Shown: positions 7,524 through 16,164, numbered from the stretch's first letter. The stretch: DNA of 34,854 bases from Azohydromonas australica DSM 1124 (GCF_000430725.1 NZ_AUMO01000084.1:1-34854), one strand, 5' to 3'. Notes: generated by a model from the letters alone, not told the origin. Numbers and translations are program-made.

Positions 7524-7931
7524 TCAGGCAGCTCTCTTCGCCGCCGCCTTCTTGGCGACCTTCTTTGCCGGTGCGGCCGCTTTGGCCGATGCCTTCTTGG
7601 CCGGAGCCTGGGCCGCTTGCTTGGCGGCGGCCTTCTCGGCACGGGCCTTGGCGAACTTCGGATCCACCAGGCCCGCCAGCGACGTGGACGGCGAGAACTT
7701 CACCAGCTTGCGCGCGGCGATCTTGATCTTGTCGCCGGTGGCGGGATTGCGGCCGGTGCGCGCGGCGCGCTGGCCGACCTTGAAGCTGCCAAAGCCGGCC
7801 AGGGCCACGACGTTGCCCTTCTTGAGCTCCGAGCACACCGCGTCAATCACGGTGCTCAGGACCTTGGCAGCACTCGCCTTGGGAAGTTGGTGCGTTTCTG
7901 CCAGGAGGGCAGCCAGATCGTTACGGTTCAT
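7524..7931 (-). CDS. HU-family DNA-binding protein with H1-like Lys/Ala tail
   Basis: Residues 1-90 form an HU/IHF fold: MNRNDLAALLAETHQLPK, the GFGSFKVGQRAARTGRNPATG arm with the conserved RxxRNPxTG pattern, and the KFSPS end of the domain. The last 40-odd residues are Ala/Lys repeats (PAKKAS, PAKKVAKKAA), like histone H1 tails and common in betaproteobacterial HU variants. It would bind and bend DNA in the nucleoid. I chose ATG 7931 because the HU family begins at MN; the upstream frame to 7985 is not conserved. A hairpin (GCCTGATC/GATCAGGC, 7506-7529) overlaps the stop. The HU type usually has about 90 residues, so the tail is a true extension. Confidence 0.9.
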   Translation of the reverse strand: MNRNDLAALLAETHQLPKASAAKVLSTVIDAVCSELKKGNVVALAGFGSFKVGQRAARTGRNPATGDKIKIAARKLVKFSPSTSLAGLVDPKFAKARAEKAAAKQAAQAPAKKASAKAAAPAKKVAKKAAAKRAA

Positions 7932-8274
7932 GCTTCGCTTGCACAGGTGAGTGAGGAAGAAACGGGATTCTGGCATCGCCCTCACACGATTCTCGCGGCG
8001 GGTGCGGGGTCAATGCGCGCGCAAGCAAGAAAAGGCAGCTGGTAGACGCGATAAGCACTGGACCGCAGCGCTGCCCAGTGGCCTTCGGTTCTCACTCATG
8101 CAGGGCTGGCGACGATTCGCACCGGTTCGTGCAGTGCCCGGGCCGTCTTCAAAGCCGTGTACCACGTCGTCGGCTCCGGGCTGATGAAGCCGTTACCTGC
8201 GGCCCTGCATGCTTCGCGTGTGTGCATGATCTGGCCTGGAACGGTGTGCACCGCAGCAAGAGGCCCGCAAAACC
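7932..8274. other. Intergenic region, no gene seen
   Basis: This is the space between two divergent genes and should hold the promoter of the HU gene. I saw no clear -35/-10 pair, repeat or RNA gene in it. Confidence 0.4.
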
Positions 8275-8490
8275 ATGTCAATCCAGGACCCGTCCTTCCA
8301 CCCGGTACATTCAGGCGAGACCAACGCGCTGCCCGGCACCATGGACGACGCCAAAGCGTGGTGGGAGCAGCGCCGCCCGGCGGGCTGGTCGCTGGAGCAG
8401 CACCTGAGACATCCCACGGTCAACTGCACGAGCGGCTGCGAGATCGGTCTTGCCCATGCCGTTGCGAGCATGGTGCGCTTCGCAGGCTGA
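8275..8490 (+). CDS. Small hypothetical protein, 71 residues
   Basis: ATG 8275 follows AAGAGG at 8258-8263. The product begins MSIQDPSFHPVHSGETNALP, has a central WWEQRRPAGWSLEQHL and ends in TSGCEIGLAHAVASMVRFAG. The composition looks like a real soluble protein. I do not recognise a family. It converges with the minus-strand DUF7673-like gene, with 54 bases between their stops. Confidence 0.5.
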   Translation: MSIQDPSFHPVHSGETNALPGTMDDAKAWWEQRRPAGWSLEQHLRHPTVNCTSGCEIGLAHAVASMVRFAG

Positions 8491-8544
8491 TCCGCGCGAC
8501 TCCATCAGACTTCGCTTGGGTGAGCGACCCGGCCATGGCCGCCT

Positions 8545-9282
8545 TCAGTGGTTGTCCTCGACGTACCGCACGAGCTCGGCCACGGCCTGGCCGTACGGTC
8601 CATCGGCAGGGATGTGCCGGGACAGCTCCTTCACCATGCGCTTGAGCTTGTGGACATCGAGCACGTACCAGGTCTCGGCCAGCCTCTCGAACTCGGGGCC
8701 ACCGTGGGCCAGGTACTCATGGACCTCCCGGCCGACCAGCGACGCGTCCATGCGCAGCACCCTTACCGCATCCTCAAGGACCGCTTCCTCCACGCTGCGC
8801 AGCTGCGTCAGCTCGAAGGGAAACCGAGCGCCGTTGTAGAGGCCCAGCAAAAAGCGCGCGACGCGGCCGCACTGCGCTGAGCTGCCCTTGGCAACCTCGA
8901 ACAGCCGCCGCAGCGCCTCGACGCCTGTCTGCTCCTGGCCAGCACGCCCGTCGGCCACCGGGGCCGTGTCTCCGGCCTCATTGAAGCGCTTGGCCTGCAG
9001 GGCGTGCAGCTGCTCGGCGTCAGCCAGTGCCGCCGTCGGATCCCGCTTGTCGTCCTCGAGGATGCGGCTGCGCAGCGTGTACGTGGTGTCCGGGTCGTGC
9101 ACCAGCATCTGTGCTGCGCCCCGATAGTCGTGCGCGGCGAAGTCGAACGCCGGCGCGATGGCCCGCACCTTGCCGCTGGCGAAGTCGTGCAGCAGCCGCT
9201 CGAGCTCCATTCGCCGCTCGACAGGAATCTGCACCGTCACCGTGACCGTAGGCTGCGGGGTCGGATCGTCGTCGGATGCCAT
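8545..9282 (-). CDS. DUF7673-like hypothetical protein
   Basis: The 245-residue protein starts MASDDDPTPQPTVTVTVQIP at ATG 9282, with GGAGG eight bases upstream. Residues from about 140 read VEALRRLFEVAKGSSAQCGRV, ARFLLGLYNGARFPFEL and EDAVRVLRMD, which I recall as the DUF7673 pattern on mobile elements of proteobacteria. The preceding half (RMELERLLHDFASGKVRAIA) looks helical and mixed. It is a cytoplasmic protein of unknown function. The longer frame to 9336 lacks a better start. Confidence 0.7.
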   Translation of the reverse strand: MASDDDPTPQPTVTVTVQIPVERRMELERLLHDFASGKVRAIAPAFDFAAHDYRGAAQMLVHDPDTTYTLRSRILEDDKRDPTAALADAEQLHALQAKRFNEAGDTAPVADGRAGQEQTGVEALRRLFEVAKGSSAQCGRVARFLLGLYNGARFPFELTQLRSVEEAVLEDAVRVLRMDASLVGREVHEYLAHGGPEFERLAETWYVLDVHKLKRMVKELSRHIPADGPYGQAVAELVRYVEDNH

Positions 9283-9639
9283 GGGTGGCGCCTCCTCTGC
9301 GCTGGAGTGCCGCCGGAGCCGGTGGTCCGGCTGCACACGGATGCTAGGTCGGCCGTGAGAGCGTGGGCAATGACTTCAGTCGACCACGGCCGCAGCTGGT
9401 GGGGTGCCGGCGGCGTGGGTGGTGCAGCTGTCGCTGCACTGCTCCAGGGGGCGGCGCCGCCGCGCGCATCGCGGGCGTTACCCGCGTCGCGCAGGTCTTT
9501 GGCCATGGCGAAAAACACGGCGCGCTTGTCGCGCCGCGCACAGGATTCGGCGAATCGATGGTGTAGTTTCAACCCATCGAGTCGGGCTGGCTGGCATTGG
9601 CCCAATCTGCGCCTTCTGTGGCGTCCCAAGGAGATCAAC
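9283..9639. other. Divergent intergenic region
   Basis: The region lies between a minus-strand and a plus-strand gene and so should contain both promoters. The open frames here are shadows without ribosome-binding sites. No repeat or RNA gene was recognised. Confidence 0.4.
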
Positions 9640-10164
9640 ATGCCCACCTTCAACGTCCCGGCGACTTTCGCCGTCGTCGCCGTCGTCGCCGACAGCCCCG
9701 AGCGTGCGGTGGAAGTCGTGGACGGCTTCTGCGACTACGGCATGCAGGTATCGAACGATGAACAGGTAATTGAGCATTACGCCTTGCACGCCGATCAGGT
9801 ACGGCCGGCGGCAGGCACGCAGCAGCCCTCCGCGGAACCCCTGGCCATCAGTCCAGAAGCACTGGGCCTGGAGCCGTGCGGTGAGGAAAGTGGCGGCCAC
9901 CCGGCCAGCTACCTGCTGGGCACACTGCGGGTGGGCGACTGCACGCTGCACGCCGAGGCCTATGAGGTGCGCGAGGTGGGCAACAAGTGGATGGCGGCCA
10001 ATCGGGCCTTCCAGAAGAACGTGGAGCTTGCCCACGGTCTCGGTGGCGACACGTTGGCCACGCTGAGCCACGCGGGCCGACGCTACATCCTGCTGCTCTA
10101 TCCCTACGCAGTCAGACCGGCCTTGCGGGCAAGCTCACCCGGACAGGACTTGCCTGAGGCCTGA
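9640..10164 (+). CDS. Hypothetical protein, 174 residues
   Basis: AAGGAG at 9628-9633 lies six bases before ATG 9640. The N-terminus MPTFNVPATFAVVAVVADSP looks like a beta-strand repeat, followed by ERAVEVVDGFCDYGMQVSND, a segment like small ferredoxin-fold proteins. The second half has GDCTLHAEAYEVREVGNKWMAA and LATLSHAGRRYILLLYPYAV. It has no signal peptide and no catalytic motif. The open frame upstream to 9004 is antisense to the DUF7673-like gene and not part of it. Confidence 0.65.
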   Translation: MPTFNVPATFAVVAVVADSPERAVEVVDGFCDYGMQVSNDEQVIEHYALHADQVRPAAGTQQPSAEPLAISPEALGLEPCGEESGGHPASYLLGTLRVGDCTLHAEAYEVREVGNKWMAANRAFQKNVELAHGLGGDTLATLSHAGRRYILLLYPYAVRPALRASSPGQDLPEA

Positions 10165-10656
10165 CTCATCGGCCGCTGCAGGCGTCGTCCCATGCCGGGC
10201 GCTTTTCCAGGTTGCACGAGCGCACCGCAACCGTGCCTTGTTCTGGCCGCGCGCTGCGACCCGAGCCTGATCCCGACCGAAACAGACCCCAGCGCGAATG
10301 GCGTAGACCACCTGCGTCCGGTCCCCAAATTCGCTCACCTGAGGACAAGATGGGCTGGCGCTGCCTGAAGTCGCGGGTCGGGCGCGGCGGCAGCCCTCGC
10401 ACTGGCAGCCTCCAGTCCGACTCGAAGATTCAGGGGAAAGCTCCTGCGCAGGCGCCGGGAGTGCCGTCACCGGCGGTTGCCGCTGTAGTGGTTCGGGTAG
10501 CGGCCATGACCATGTCTGCCAGTTGTGATGGCTTGCCGCTGAAGCGCCGATTCGGCCATGGCTGGAGCACGGCACGCACGGCCAGATCCTTGCGGTTCTC
10601 GTCGACACCGGTCCGTGCGGGCAGGGCATCCCGTCCGAGCCCTGCTCAATGGGGTT
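10165..10656. other. Decayed region downstream of small gene copy A
   Basis: From about 10560 to 10656 the bases resemble 12520-12604, so the duplication that holds the two small genes extends past their stops. On the minus strand a fragment reading ARTGVDENRKDLAVRAVL lines up with TDVNPKELATRQP in the other copy, both broken by stops or shifts. No intact gene is supported. Confidence 0.45.
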
Positions 10657-10885
10657 TCAGGTCCTTGCCTGGCAATTCACTGCGCAGACCTTCTGGTTGC
10701 GCCCCAGGATCTCACTGGTCAGCAGTTCAGACAGGAGCTTGTGGCGGCCGCACTTGAAGCACGACAACAGTGACCGAGCCGTTGCCCAGGGTGACACCGC
10801 CGAAGGCCGCGCCGGGCTTCTTGGCCGCGTACCTCAACCTGTCGCTGGAAATCGTCGTCTTGGCGTCTGCGTCGCGGGCACTCAT
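10657..10885 (-). pseudogene. Small Cys-motif gene, copy A, frameshifted
   Basis: Starting at ATG 10885 the minus strand reads MSARDADAKTTISSD, LRYAAKKPGAAFGG and then leaves frame near 10765. One frame over, the product continues SCFKCGRHKLLSELL, GRNQKVCAVNCQART and stops at 10657-10659. Aligned with copy B (12605-12832), there is one extra base at about 10762-10770. This copy keeps all four cysteines (CFKC and CAVNC), so the ancestral protein may have bound zinc. The function is unknown, and this copy appears disabled unless a programmed shift is used. Confidence 0.65.
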
Positions 10886-11450
10886 GGGCAGTCATCGGCA
10901 ATGGACAACTGCAGAGGAGGGTGGACGCACGAATCTGAAGGGGTCGTCGGTGCACCGGTTGCGGCAAGGCTGCGCCGGCGGCGTTTCCTCACAATGCTCT
11001 GCAGCCTCAACCTGGTGAAATACATCGCGGATGTCGCAACCGTGCGCTGAGTCTGCCAAGGAGCCTTGAGCAGTCGATTGAAGGCCGGCAGCAGCCGGCG
11101 GCGAAGCAGGAGATCTATGTCGGTCGCGGCGACAGTGTCCGGCGTGCTTGGCCGTTCGCACGGTATACGCACTTGTCCGCGCTGCTTGATTCAATGGCGC
11201 TGGCGTGGCGAGGTCTGTCGGCCGCGGAACTTTTACTCATCGGCGCAGCCTGCTTGCTGCACCCTGCGGCAATCCCGAATAGACACATTTGGCCACAGCC
11301 GCAAGAATTCGCTGCCTCGAATGCCGCATGGGACTCGTGCGGTCAAGTCCGAGCCAGCAGCGCCAGCGTCGTCACTGTGACTTCGGGTCCTCAACGCCGT
11401 TTCCTGAAAACACTCCGCGGCCGGTTTTTATTCTCCCGGTTGAATTGGCC
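10886..11450. other. Region without a convincing gene
   Basis: Several frames are open, but none combines a ribosome-binding site with natural composition. A minus-strand frame reading DIDLLLRRRLLPAFNRLLKAPW (about 11040-11130) is protein-like over a short distance only and may be a remnant. Confidence 0.35.
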
Positions 11451-11690
11451 ATGCCTGACTGCACGCAGCAAGAAACTGAAATCCAAGCCAGCTGCACCAT
11501 GGATCTCGTGGCGAGCAAGGTTCAGCGCATCTCCGCGGCTGCCCTGAGCGCGCTCGAGCGCCGGCTGCAGGAGAAGCGGCTGCCCATGGAGGAGCAGGCT
11601 TTCCTGACTGCGCGCCTGGAGGCCTATCGCAAGGCCGCGGCGCTGACCTCGGGTTCCGGCTGCGGTCGCCCGGACTGCTGCATGGCGTAG
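11451..11690 (+). CDS. Small helical protein with C-terminal Cys cluster
   Basis: From ATG 11451 the product has 79 residues; ATG 11499 would give 63 (MDLVASKVQRISAAAL). Its middle, ALSALERRLQEKRLPMEEQAFLTARLEAYRKAA, is a likely coiled coil, and it ends in GSGCGRPDCCMA. No clear ribosome-binding site marks either start. I do not recognise the family; the clustered C-terminal cysteines suggest metal or redox chemistry. Confidence 0.5.
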   Translation: MPDCTQQETEIQASCTMDLVASKVQRISAAALSALERRLQEKRLPMEEQAFLTARLEAYRKAAALTSGSGCGRPDCCMA

Positions 11691-11832
11691 TCACCCGATA
11701 CCCGGCCGCCGCGGCTTCGCAAGTGCCTCGATGGTGCCGCTTCAAGCCGCCGCTCGGACCGCCCGGCGCTGAGCGACAGCGCGCCCAGGGCGGACAGCGA
11801 AGTCTGCCGTCGGCGTTGCGCTGCCGCAGCAG

Positions 11833-12297
11833 TCAGTGTGTGCCGCGGCTTGCGGTTCGGGGTAAGGCGTCGGCCGTCCCGATCCGGACGGGCATGCCCG
11901 CTTCGTCGAGCTCGATGCGCCCTGTCAGTGCCGTGGGATGCGCAAGGCTCCACAGCGTGATGGACAGGGCCGTCCTTGGTGGCGTGGCATGCGGGGTTTG
12001 ACCAAGGCGCATTCGCCTGGAGAGGTACATCAGCACCAGCGTCGCATCGTGGCCATCACCCACGGCAAGTTTCGCCCTGGACTCCAGCTCCGCCAGGCTC
12101 CTGGCTGTGTCGTGCTCCGACAGATCGATGTCGATGACGGCCCGCTCCGCGCCGGCGGCCAGATCCGCGGTTCGAAATACCAGCCAGCGGCCGGGAAAGT
12201 CGAGCAGGCGCACGCCGGGAGCACCATAGCGATTCGACAGCCGGGCGTAGAAGGTCTGGAGCAGCTCTGGGGGCTGCTGGTCGAGCGTGGAAGACAT
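11833..12297 (-). CDS. Hypothetical protein, 154 residues
   Basis: The product begins MSSTLDQQPPELLQTFYARL and continues NRYGAPGVRLLDFPGRWLVF, AVIDIDLSEHD, LVLMYLSRRMRLGQ and TALSITLWSLAHPTALTG, with regular alternation of strands and helices and natural composition. It has no membrane segment. The ribosome-binding site before ATG 12297 is weak. The family is not recognised. Confidence 0.6.
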   Translation of the reverse strand: MSSTLDQQPPELLQTFYARLSNRYGAPGVRLLDFPGRWLVFRTADLAAGAERAVIDIDLSEHDTARSLAELESRAKLAVGDGHDATLVLMYLSRRMRLGQTPHATPPRTALSITLWSLAHPTALTGRIELDEAGMPVRIGTADALPRTASRGTH

Positions 12298-12604
12298 GGG
12301 CCGCTACTGTGCCGCGCGGGCGGGCCTGGGCTGTGCCGCTGTTGCAGCGCGGTCACACCACGGCCGCGGGCTCGCATGAAAAGTGCCGCTTTCAAGCCAT
12401 CACGGCGTGACGAACCGTCATTGGCGGTGGCCGTTGCAGCACTTGGCGCAGCGGCCGTGATCGTGTCCGGTCACCGTTGAGCGTGGCGGCTTGCAGTCGG
12501 CGTGTCCAGCTGGCCGTGGCTGGCGCGTAGCCAGCTCCTTCGGATTCACGTCGGTACCGGTCGGTACGGCAGGAAGGGCAGTCCAAGCCCTGCCCGGTGG
12601 GGCC
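12298..12604. other. Decayed region downstream of small gene copy B
   Basis: Bases from about 12520 onward resemble the matching region after copy A. A minus-strand ORF (12392-12586) starts with DCPSCRTDRYRRES, a possible zinc-binding CxxC, but it uses TTG and its counterpart in copy A is in a different frame. No firm gene call. Confidence 0.4.
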
Positions 12605-12832
12605 TCAGATCCTTGCCTGGCAGCTCACTGCGCAGGCCTTCTGATTGCGCCCCTGGATCTTCTTGGTCGACAGCTCTGACAGGAGTTTGTAGCGGCCGCG
12701 CTTGAAGCAGGACATGGTGGTCGAGCTGCTGCCCAGCACTGGCGCGCCGAAAGCAGGGCCCGGCTTCTTGGCCGGGTACCGCATCCCGTCACTGGACGTC
12801 TTGTTCCCGGGCTTCTGGTCGCGCGCGGTCAT
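12605..12832 (-). CDS. Small Cys-motif protein, copy B
   Basis: This 75-residue product starts at ATG 12832 (MTARDQKPGNKTSSDGMRY), followed by AKKPGPAFGAPVLG, SCFKRGRYKLLSEL and GRNQKACAVSCQARI. It is a close relative of copy A at 10657-10885, in the same orientation about 1.95 kb away. The frame is intact here, but the first motif has lost one cysteine (CFKR instead of CFKC), so zinc binding may be weakened. An upstream in-frame start at 12889 exists but is not shared with copy A. Function unknown. Confidence 0.6.
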   Translation of the reverse strand: MTARDQKPGNKTSSDGMRYPAKKPGPAFGAPVLGSSSTTMSCFKRGRYKLLSELSTKKIQGRNQKACAVSCQARI

Positions 12833-13029
12833 CTGGATTTCAGGCGGAAGGAGAAGGCGTCTCGTGGTGCTGACGGCGGAAAACTTCAAGAGGGCGTGTG
12901 CCGTGCATAGCGACGCCGGCGGCTGGCGTGGCAGCCTACCGTGTTGAAATCCCGCTTTGGTGGCCCGCGTTCCGCGAGCATCGGGTCCCTCACTTCAACC
13001 AGGCCGCAACCTCCGACCAAGGATTACCC

Positions 13030-13407
13030 ATGAATCACGTCTTCGTCACCCAGGCACAGGAAGCAGCCGAGCAGTGGAGCGAGCTCAGCACGGCGTTCTT
13101 CCAGCAACAGGCCCGACTGTTCCAGGGCCAACTGGGTTTCGGGACGGCTGCACGCGATGCGCGCGGCCTCACGGCGGACTTCATCCAGGCCACGCAACAG
13201 GCCGACGAATTCGTAGTCAAGGCGGTGAAGCTGCTCGATGCGCAATGCGCACAGTTCCTGAACGCTGCGCTGCAAGACAGCCTGGCCAGGGAAGCGCTCG
13301 CACCGGTCGTGGCCGGGTACAAGAGCGCGTCGCAGGCCGTGGTGGCCGCGGTCGAGCGGCTCACGCAGGCGCGCAAGGCGCTGCTGGAAAAAGCCCTCGT
13401 GTCCTGA
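13030..13407 (+). CDS. Phasin-like helical protein
   Basis: The 125-residue product starts MNHVFVTQAQEAAEQWSELS after AAGG at 13019-13022. It is almost wholly amphipathic helix, with LTADFIQATQQADEFVVKAV, a segment around DAQCAQFLNAAL and a C-terminal AVERLTQARKALLEKAL. Length and pattern recall phasins, which coat polyhydroxyalkanoate granules, but no diagnostic motif separates it from other small coiled-coil proteins. The earlier in-frame start at 12898 has no ribosome-binding site. Confidence 0.65.
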   Translation: MNHVFVTQAQEAAEQWSELSTAFFQQQARLFQGQLGFGTAARDARGLTADFIQATQQADEFVVKAVKLLDAQCAQFLNAALQDSLAREALAPVVAGYKSASQAVVAAVERLTQARKALLEKALVS

Positions 13408-13783
13408 TCCACGCGGGCTGCTTCTCGCGGCCGCATGGACAGCGCCGCGAGCCGCCGCGCAGCGGCCAAGCCGGCTCGGTGCATCGGCCGGCTGACCTGG
13501 CACGGCGATCAACACACGGGTGCCGGCTTCCCGACCATGGGTGTCGCATGCCGTTTGCGGGCGCTTGCAGCCGCAAAAGAGAAGATAGCCAAGCGACTGC
13601 GTCTGGCGAGCCTGGCCACATTCAAGGCCGCGGGGCCGTTGCAGGGTGCGGCAAGCGCGGCGTCTGCCGCGGCTGTCGAGACGGCGCGCCGAAGCGGCCG
13701 CCGCGCTGCAGGTCTGTACGACGATCGGTGCGGTGCGAGACAACGGCTGCATCGGTTCAGCCGCACTCAGGTCTGCTCCCTGC
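13408..13783. other. Convergent intergenic region
   Basis: The region lies between a plus-strand and a minus-strand gene. Open frames on both strands are GC-rich shadows without ribosome-binding sites, and no terminator with a T-run is visible. Confidence 0.4.
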
Positions 13784-14113
13784 TCAATCCCACGGCGGGC
13801 CGTCATCGTCGGTCGCAGCTTGCGCTGGCAGCCATGGCGAAAGTACAGGCAACGCCGGCGGCGGCGCGCTCTGGCGGCGAGGCTGCTGCGGCTTCTTCGA
13901 CGCCGCGCTCCGTGCGGGCTTGGGTGTCGCCTTCGTCTCGCCGGCGACGGGCCGGTCGACGAAGTCCGCCACGTCGCCTGGCAGCCACGGTGCGAATGGG
14001 GCCAGGTCCGGCGGGTCCACCACATACCACTTCTTGATCGCCGGGTCCCAGCGCGCGCCCAGCGCCTTGACCTGGTTGCGCTGCTCAAAGGGGCAGTCGA
14101 GGATGACCTTCAT
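13784..14113 (-). CDS. DUF5710 domain protein
   Basis: Residues 1-45 read MKVILDCPFEQRNQVKALG then ARWDPAIKKWYVVDPPDL, the DUF5710 signature (a short domain with ALGARWD and KWYV seen in many mobile-element proteins, primases and topoisomerases). The rest is a Lys/Ala/Pro-rich tail ending in DDDGPPWD. In larger proteins the domain is thought to contact nucleic acid. Here it stands alone, 109 residues long. Confidence 0.85.
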   Translation of the reverse strand: MKVILDCPFEQRNQVKALGARWDPAIKKWYVVDPPDLAPFAPWLPGDVADFVDRPVAGETKATPKPARSAASKKPQQPRRQSAPPPALPVLSPWLPAQAATDDDGPPWD

Positions 14114-14222
14114 CGGCCGCCCCCGCCCAGGCCAGGACGCACAGTCCTGCGGTCAGAGGTCTCCATGCGTGCACCTGTGGTCCCGAGCTGCATTCGGTCC
14201 GCGACCCTCGTGTCGATCTCCA

Positions 14223-14453
14223 TCAACTTCCTGCTCCAATGTTTTGCCCAGGCTGCCCGTCACCGTGCAGGCGCCAGTTGCTTGCGGTCCGACGCCACGG
14301 GCAGCGAGGGCAGCAACAGGCGCCATCGTCGCAATCATCAGCATCCACCAGGCTGACGCCTGCCAGGGCCGCCGCGGCGTGGCAGGTTTGCATGGTCGGC
14401 GCTCGCCAAGTTTCTTCGAGAATCTGTGCGGCAAGCCGCGCCCTTGCGTCCAT
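14223..14453 (-). CDS. Possible small Cys-rich protein
   Basis: The candidate 76-residue product begins MDARARLAAQILEETWRAP and includes DDCDDGACCCPRCPW, a dense Cys cluster that might bind metal. AAGG about thirteen bases before ATG 14453 is weak support; TTG 14459 is an alternative start. It is 109 bases downstream of the DUF5710 gene's start side on the same strand. Confidence is limited because no family is recognised. Confidence 0.4.
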   Translation of the reverse strand: MDARARLAAQILEETWRAPTMQTCHAAAALAGVSLVDADDCDDGACCCPRCPWRRTASNWRLHGDGQPGQNIGAGS

Positions 14454-14917
14454 GACCAACTGCCTGCCTTCAGGGAAATGAGGCTAGAGTGTACGAAGTG
14501 GCGGATACGTCCATGCTCAAGAGCCGTCTCTCCGTGAACGCACTGGCTTTGCTGCTCCCCAACGCTGCGAGTCGTTGGCGTTGGCGTTTTCGTCACTGGG
14601 CTGATGCGGCGCAGCATTTCGCGCGTTTCGCCTGACTGTTCGGCGTGGCAGTTCACCTGCGACAGTTTGGATGGCGCGGTGAATTGGCTGCATGTGGAGC
14701 GGCCGCTGCGCGGTGCGTCCTGCTTGTTGACCCGAGCTTCCACCGTCATCGCTGCGGTTCCAACGTGCACCCGGAATGCCAAGTTGAGTCGTCCGAGCAA
14801 CAGATTTTGGTTTCGACGGACGCTATTTCGCAGCGAGGGTTACCAATCGGTTTACTTCGAACTCATAATTTCGATGGTGGGATTTCCACTCACTGCCGTT
14901 GAGGAGGCAACACTCAA
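14454..14917. other. Intergenic region
   Basis: The region contains short shadows only. It precedes the Lys/Ala-rich gene and probably includes its promoter. From about 14800 the sequence becomes richer in A and T (around 14810-14880), which fits a promoter region, though I cannot mark boxes reliably. Confidence 0.35.
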
Positions 14918-15610
14918 ATGCCCAGCAAGAAACTTCCCGCATCGAAAAAGGCTTCCGTAAAAGCCGCTCCGGTGAAAACCTCGCGCGCGGCCAAGACCGC
15001 GCAGGCGGCTCCTGCAGCCGTGTACCGCCTGAAGGTCGATCTGGCCAACCTCGCCGTCGGCGCCAAGACGCTCAAGCAGCTCTCCCGTGCGGTGGGCAAG
15101 CTCGCGCAGACGCTCACGAGGATGGAGGAGGGCGGCAACGTGTCGCTGGAGCAGCCGGTGACGGCCAAGGGGGCACACCTGTCCACGCAGGACGCCAAGC
15201 TTGCGCGGCGTTTCGGCATGGAGGAGGGCCGCGCTCCGCGCGGCGCCAAGACCGCCGCACCGGCGGCCAAGAAAGCCTCTGGCGCCGCGCAAGCGGCTGC
15301 GGCACCGGCGAAGAAGGCGGCCGCCAAGAAGGCTGCTGCGAAGAAGACGCGCACTCAGGCCACGGCGGCTGATGCTGAGCCGGTCACTGAGGCGGCCACC
15401 ACCACCACGGCATCAGCGAAGAAGGCGGCAGCCAAGAAAGCCGCAGCCAAGAAGACACCTGCCAAGAAGGCGGCAGGCAAGAAAGCCGCTCGCAAGACCG
15501 GCGCCAATGGTGCTGGCGAGCCTCAACGGGCCGCGGATGGAGAGTCTGCGGCGGCTCCCGAGGCACCGCCGGCGACCGACATGCCGGGATCCGAAACCAC
15601 GCCGACCTGA
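14918..15610 (+). CDS. Lys/Ala-rich histone-H1-like protein
   Basis: GAGGAGG at 14901-14907 precedes ATG 14918. The 230-residue product has a basic start (MPSKKLPASKKASVKAAP), one ordered helical block (YRLKVDLANLAVGAKTLKQL, then AVGKLAQTLTRMEEGG) and long PAKKA/AAKKA repeats, ending in an acidic Ala/Pro tail. The repeats resemble histone H1 and the tails of some bacterial HU and topoisomerase proteins, and would bind DNA by charge. It is the second protein of this sort in the window, after the HU protein at 7.5-7.9 kb. A terminator-like hairpin follows. Confidence 0.75.
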   Translation: MPSKKLPASKKASVKAAPVKTSRAAKTAQAAPAAVYRLKVDLANLAVGAKTLKQLSRAVGKLAQTLTRMEEGGNVSLEQPVTAKGAHLSTQDAKLARRFGMEEGRAPRGAKTAAPAAKKASGAAQAAAAPAKKAAAKKAAAKKTRTQATAADAEPVTEAATTTTASAKKAAAKKAAAKKTPAKKAAGKKAARKTGANGAGEPQRAADGESAAAPEAPPATDMPGSETTPT

Positions 15611-15634
15611 CGCCGGACTGCGGTGAACACCGCC

Positions 15635-15670
15635 CGCCCCGGGATCCGCCGGGTCCCGGGGCGTGGATTT
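15635..15670 (+). terminator. Intrinsic terminator-like hairpin
   Basis: CGCCCCGGGA (15635-15644) pairs perfectly with TCCCGGGGCG (15654-15663), followed within a few bases by ATTTT. It lies 25 bases after the stop of the Lys/Ala-rich gene. Confidence 0.65.
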
Positions 15671-15735
15671 TCATGAACCCGCTGCCCGAACCAGCAACGA
15701 AGGGAGAACACTGCAAGGCGATGCAGGGAGGAGAC

Positions 15736-16053
15736 ATGAAAGAGCAACGGCTGCGCGTGACCATTCCCTATGGCGTGCATTTCGGTGACCTGCACCTGTC
15801 ACGCAACCCGGATGATGGGCTGGTGCACTTTGAGATGGCGCCCATCCAGGCCATTTGCGAAGCCAGTGGCCTGGACCTGGAAGAACTGGTCCAAGGACCA
15901 GAGCCGCTCGTGGGATTGCTCATTGCGGCCTGGTACGAGGTCCATATCGTGCAAGGTGGTGTGCCGGACCCGGTACAGGAGGACCTCATGCAAGAGGCTC
16001 GATTGGAGACGCAACATGGTGGCGGGTTCGCCCACGCGCCCGGACATGCTTGA
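15736..16053 (+). CDS. APIQA-family small protein, copy 1
   Basis: This 105-residue protein starts at ATG 15736 after the strong site GGGAGGAG. It reads RLRVTIPYGVHFGDLHLSR near the start, HFEMAPIQAICEASGLDLEE in the middle, AAWYEVHIVQGGVPDPVQED later, and ends GGFAHAPGHA. Two further members lie at 17363-17686 and 17816-18127, so this is a local family. Proteins of this type occur, as far as I recall, on integrative elements of Bordetella and relatives, with no known function. It has no catalytic residues I can identify and no membrane segment. Confidence 0.8.
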   Translation: MKEQRLRVTIPYGVHFGDLHLSRNPDDGLVHFEMAPIQAICEASGLDLEELVQGPEPLVGLLIAAWYEVHIVQGGVPDPVQEDLMQEARLETQHGGGFAHAPGHA

Positions 16054-16164
16054 TCGGGCTCTGGCTGCCCGGCGGCACATCTGCCCATCACGTCGTAACC
16101 TGCATCAGGGCGTTGCGGTGACAACTGTTATCTTGGGCCGTAGCCTTGGAGGTGGGGAAGATTC

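Noticed and set aside
15290..15500. Repeated GCCAAGAAGGC-like units as a DNA repeat or CRISPR-like array
   Set aside because: The repetition is explained by the encoded AAKK peptide repeats; spacing is irregular and there are no unique spacers.
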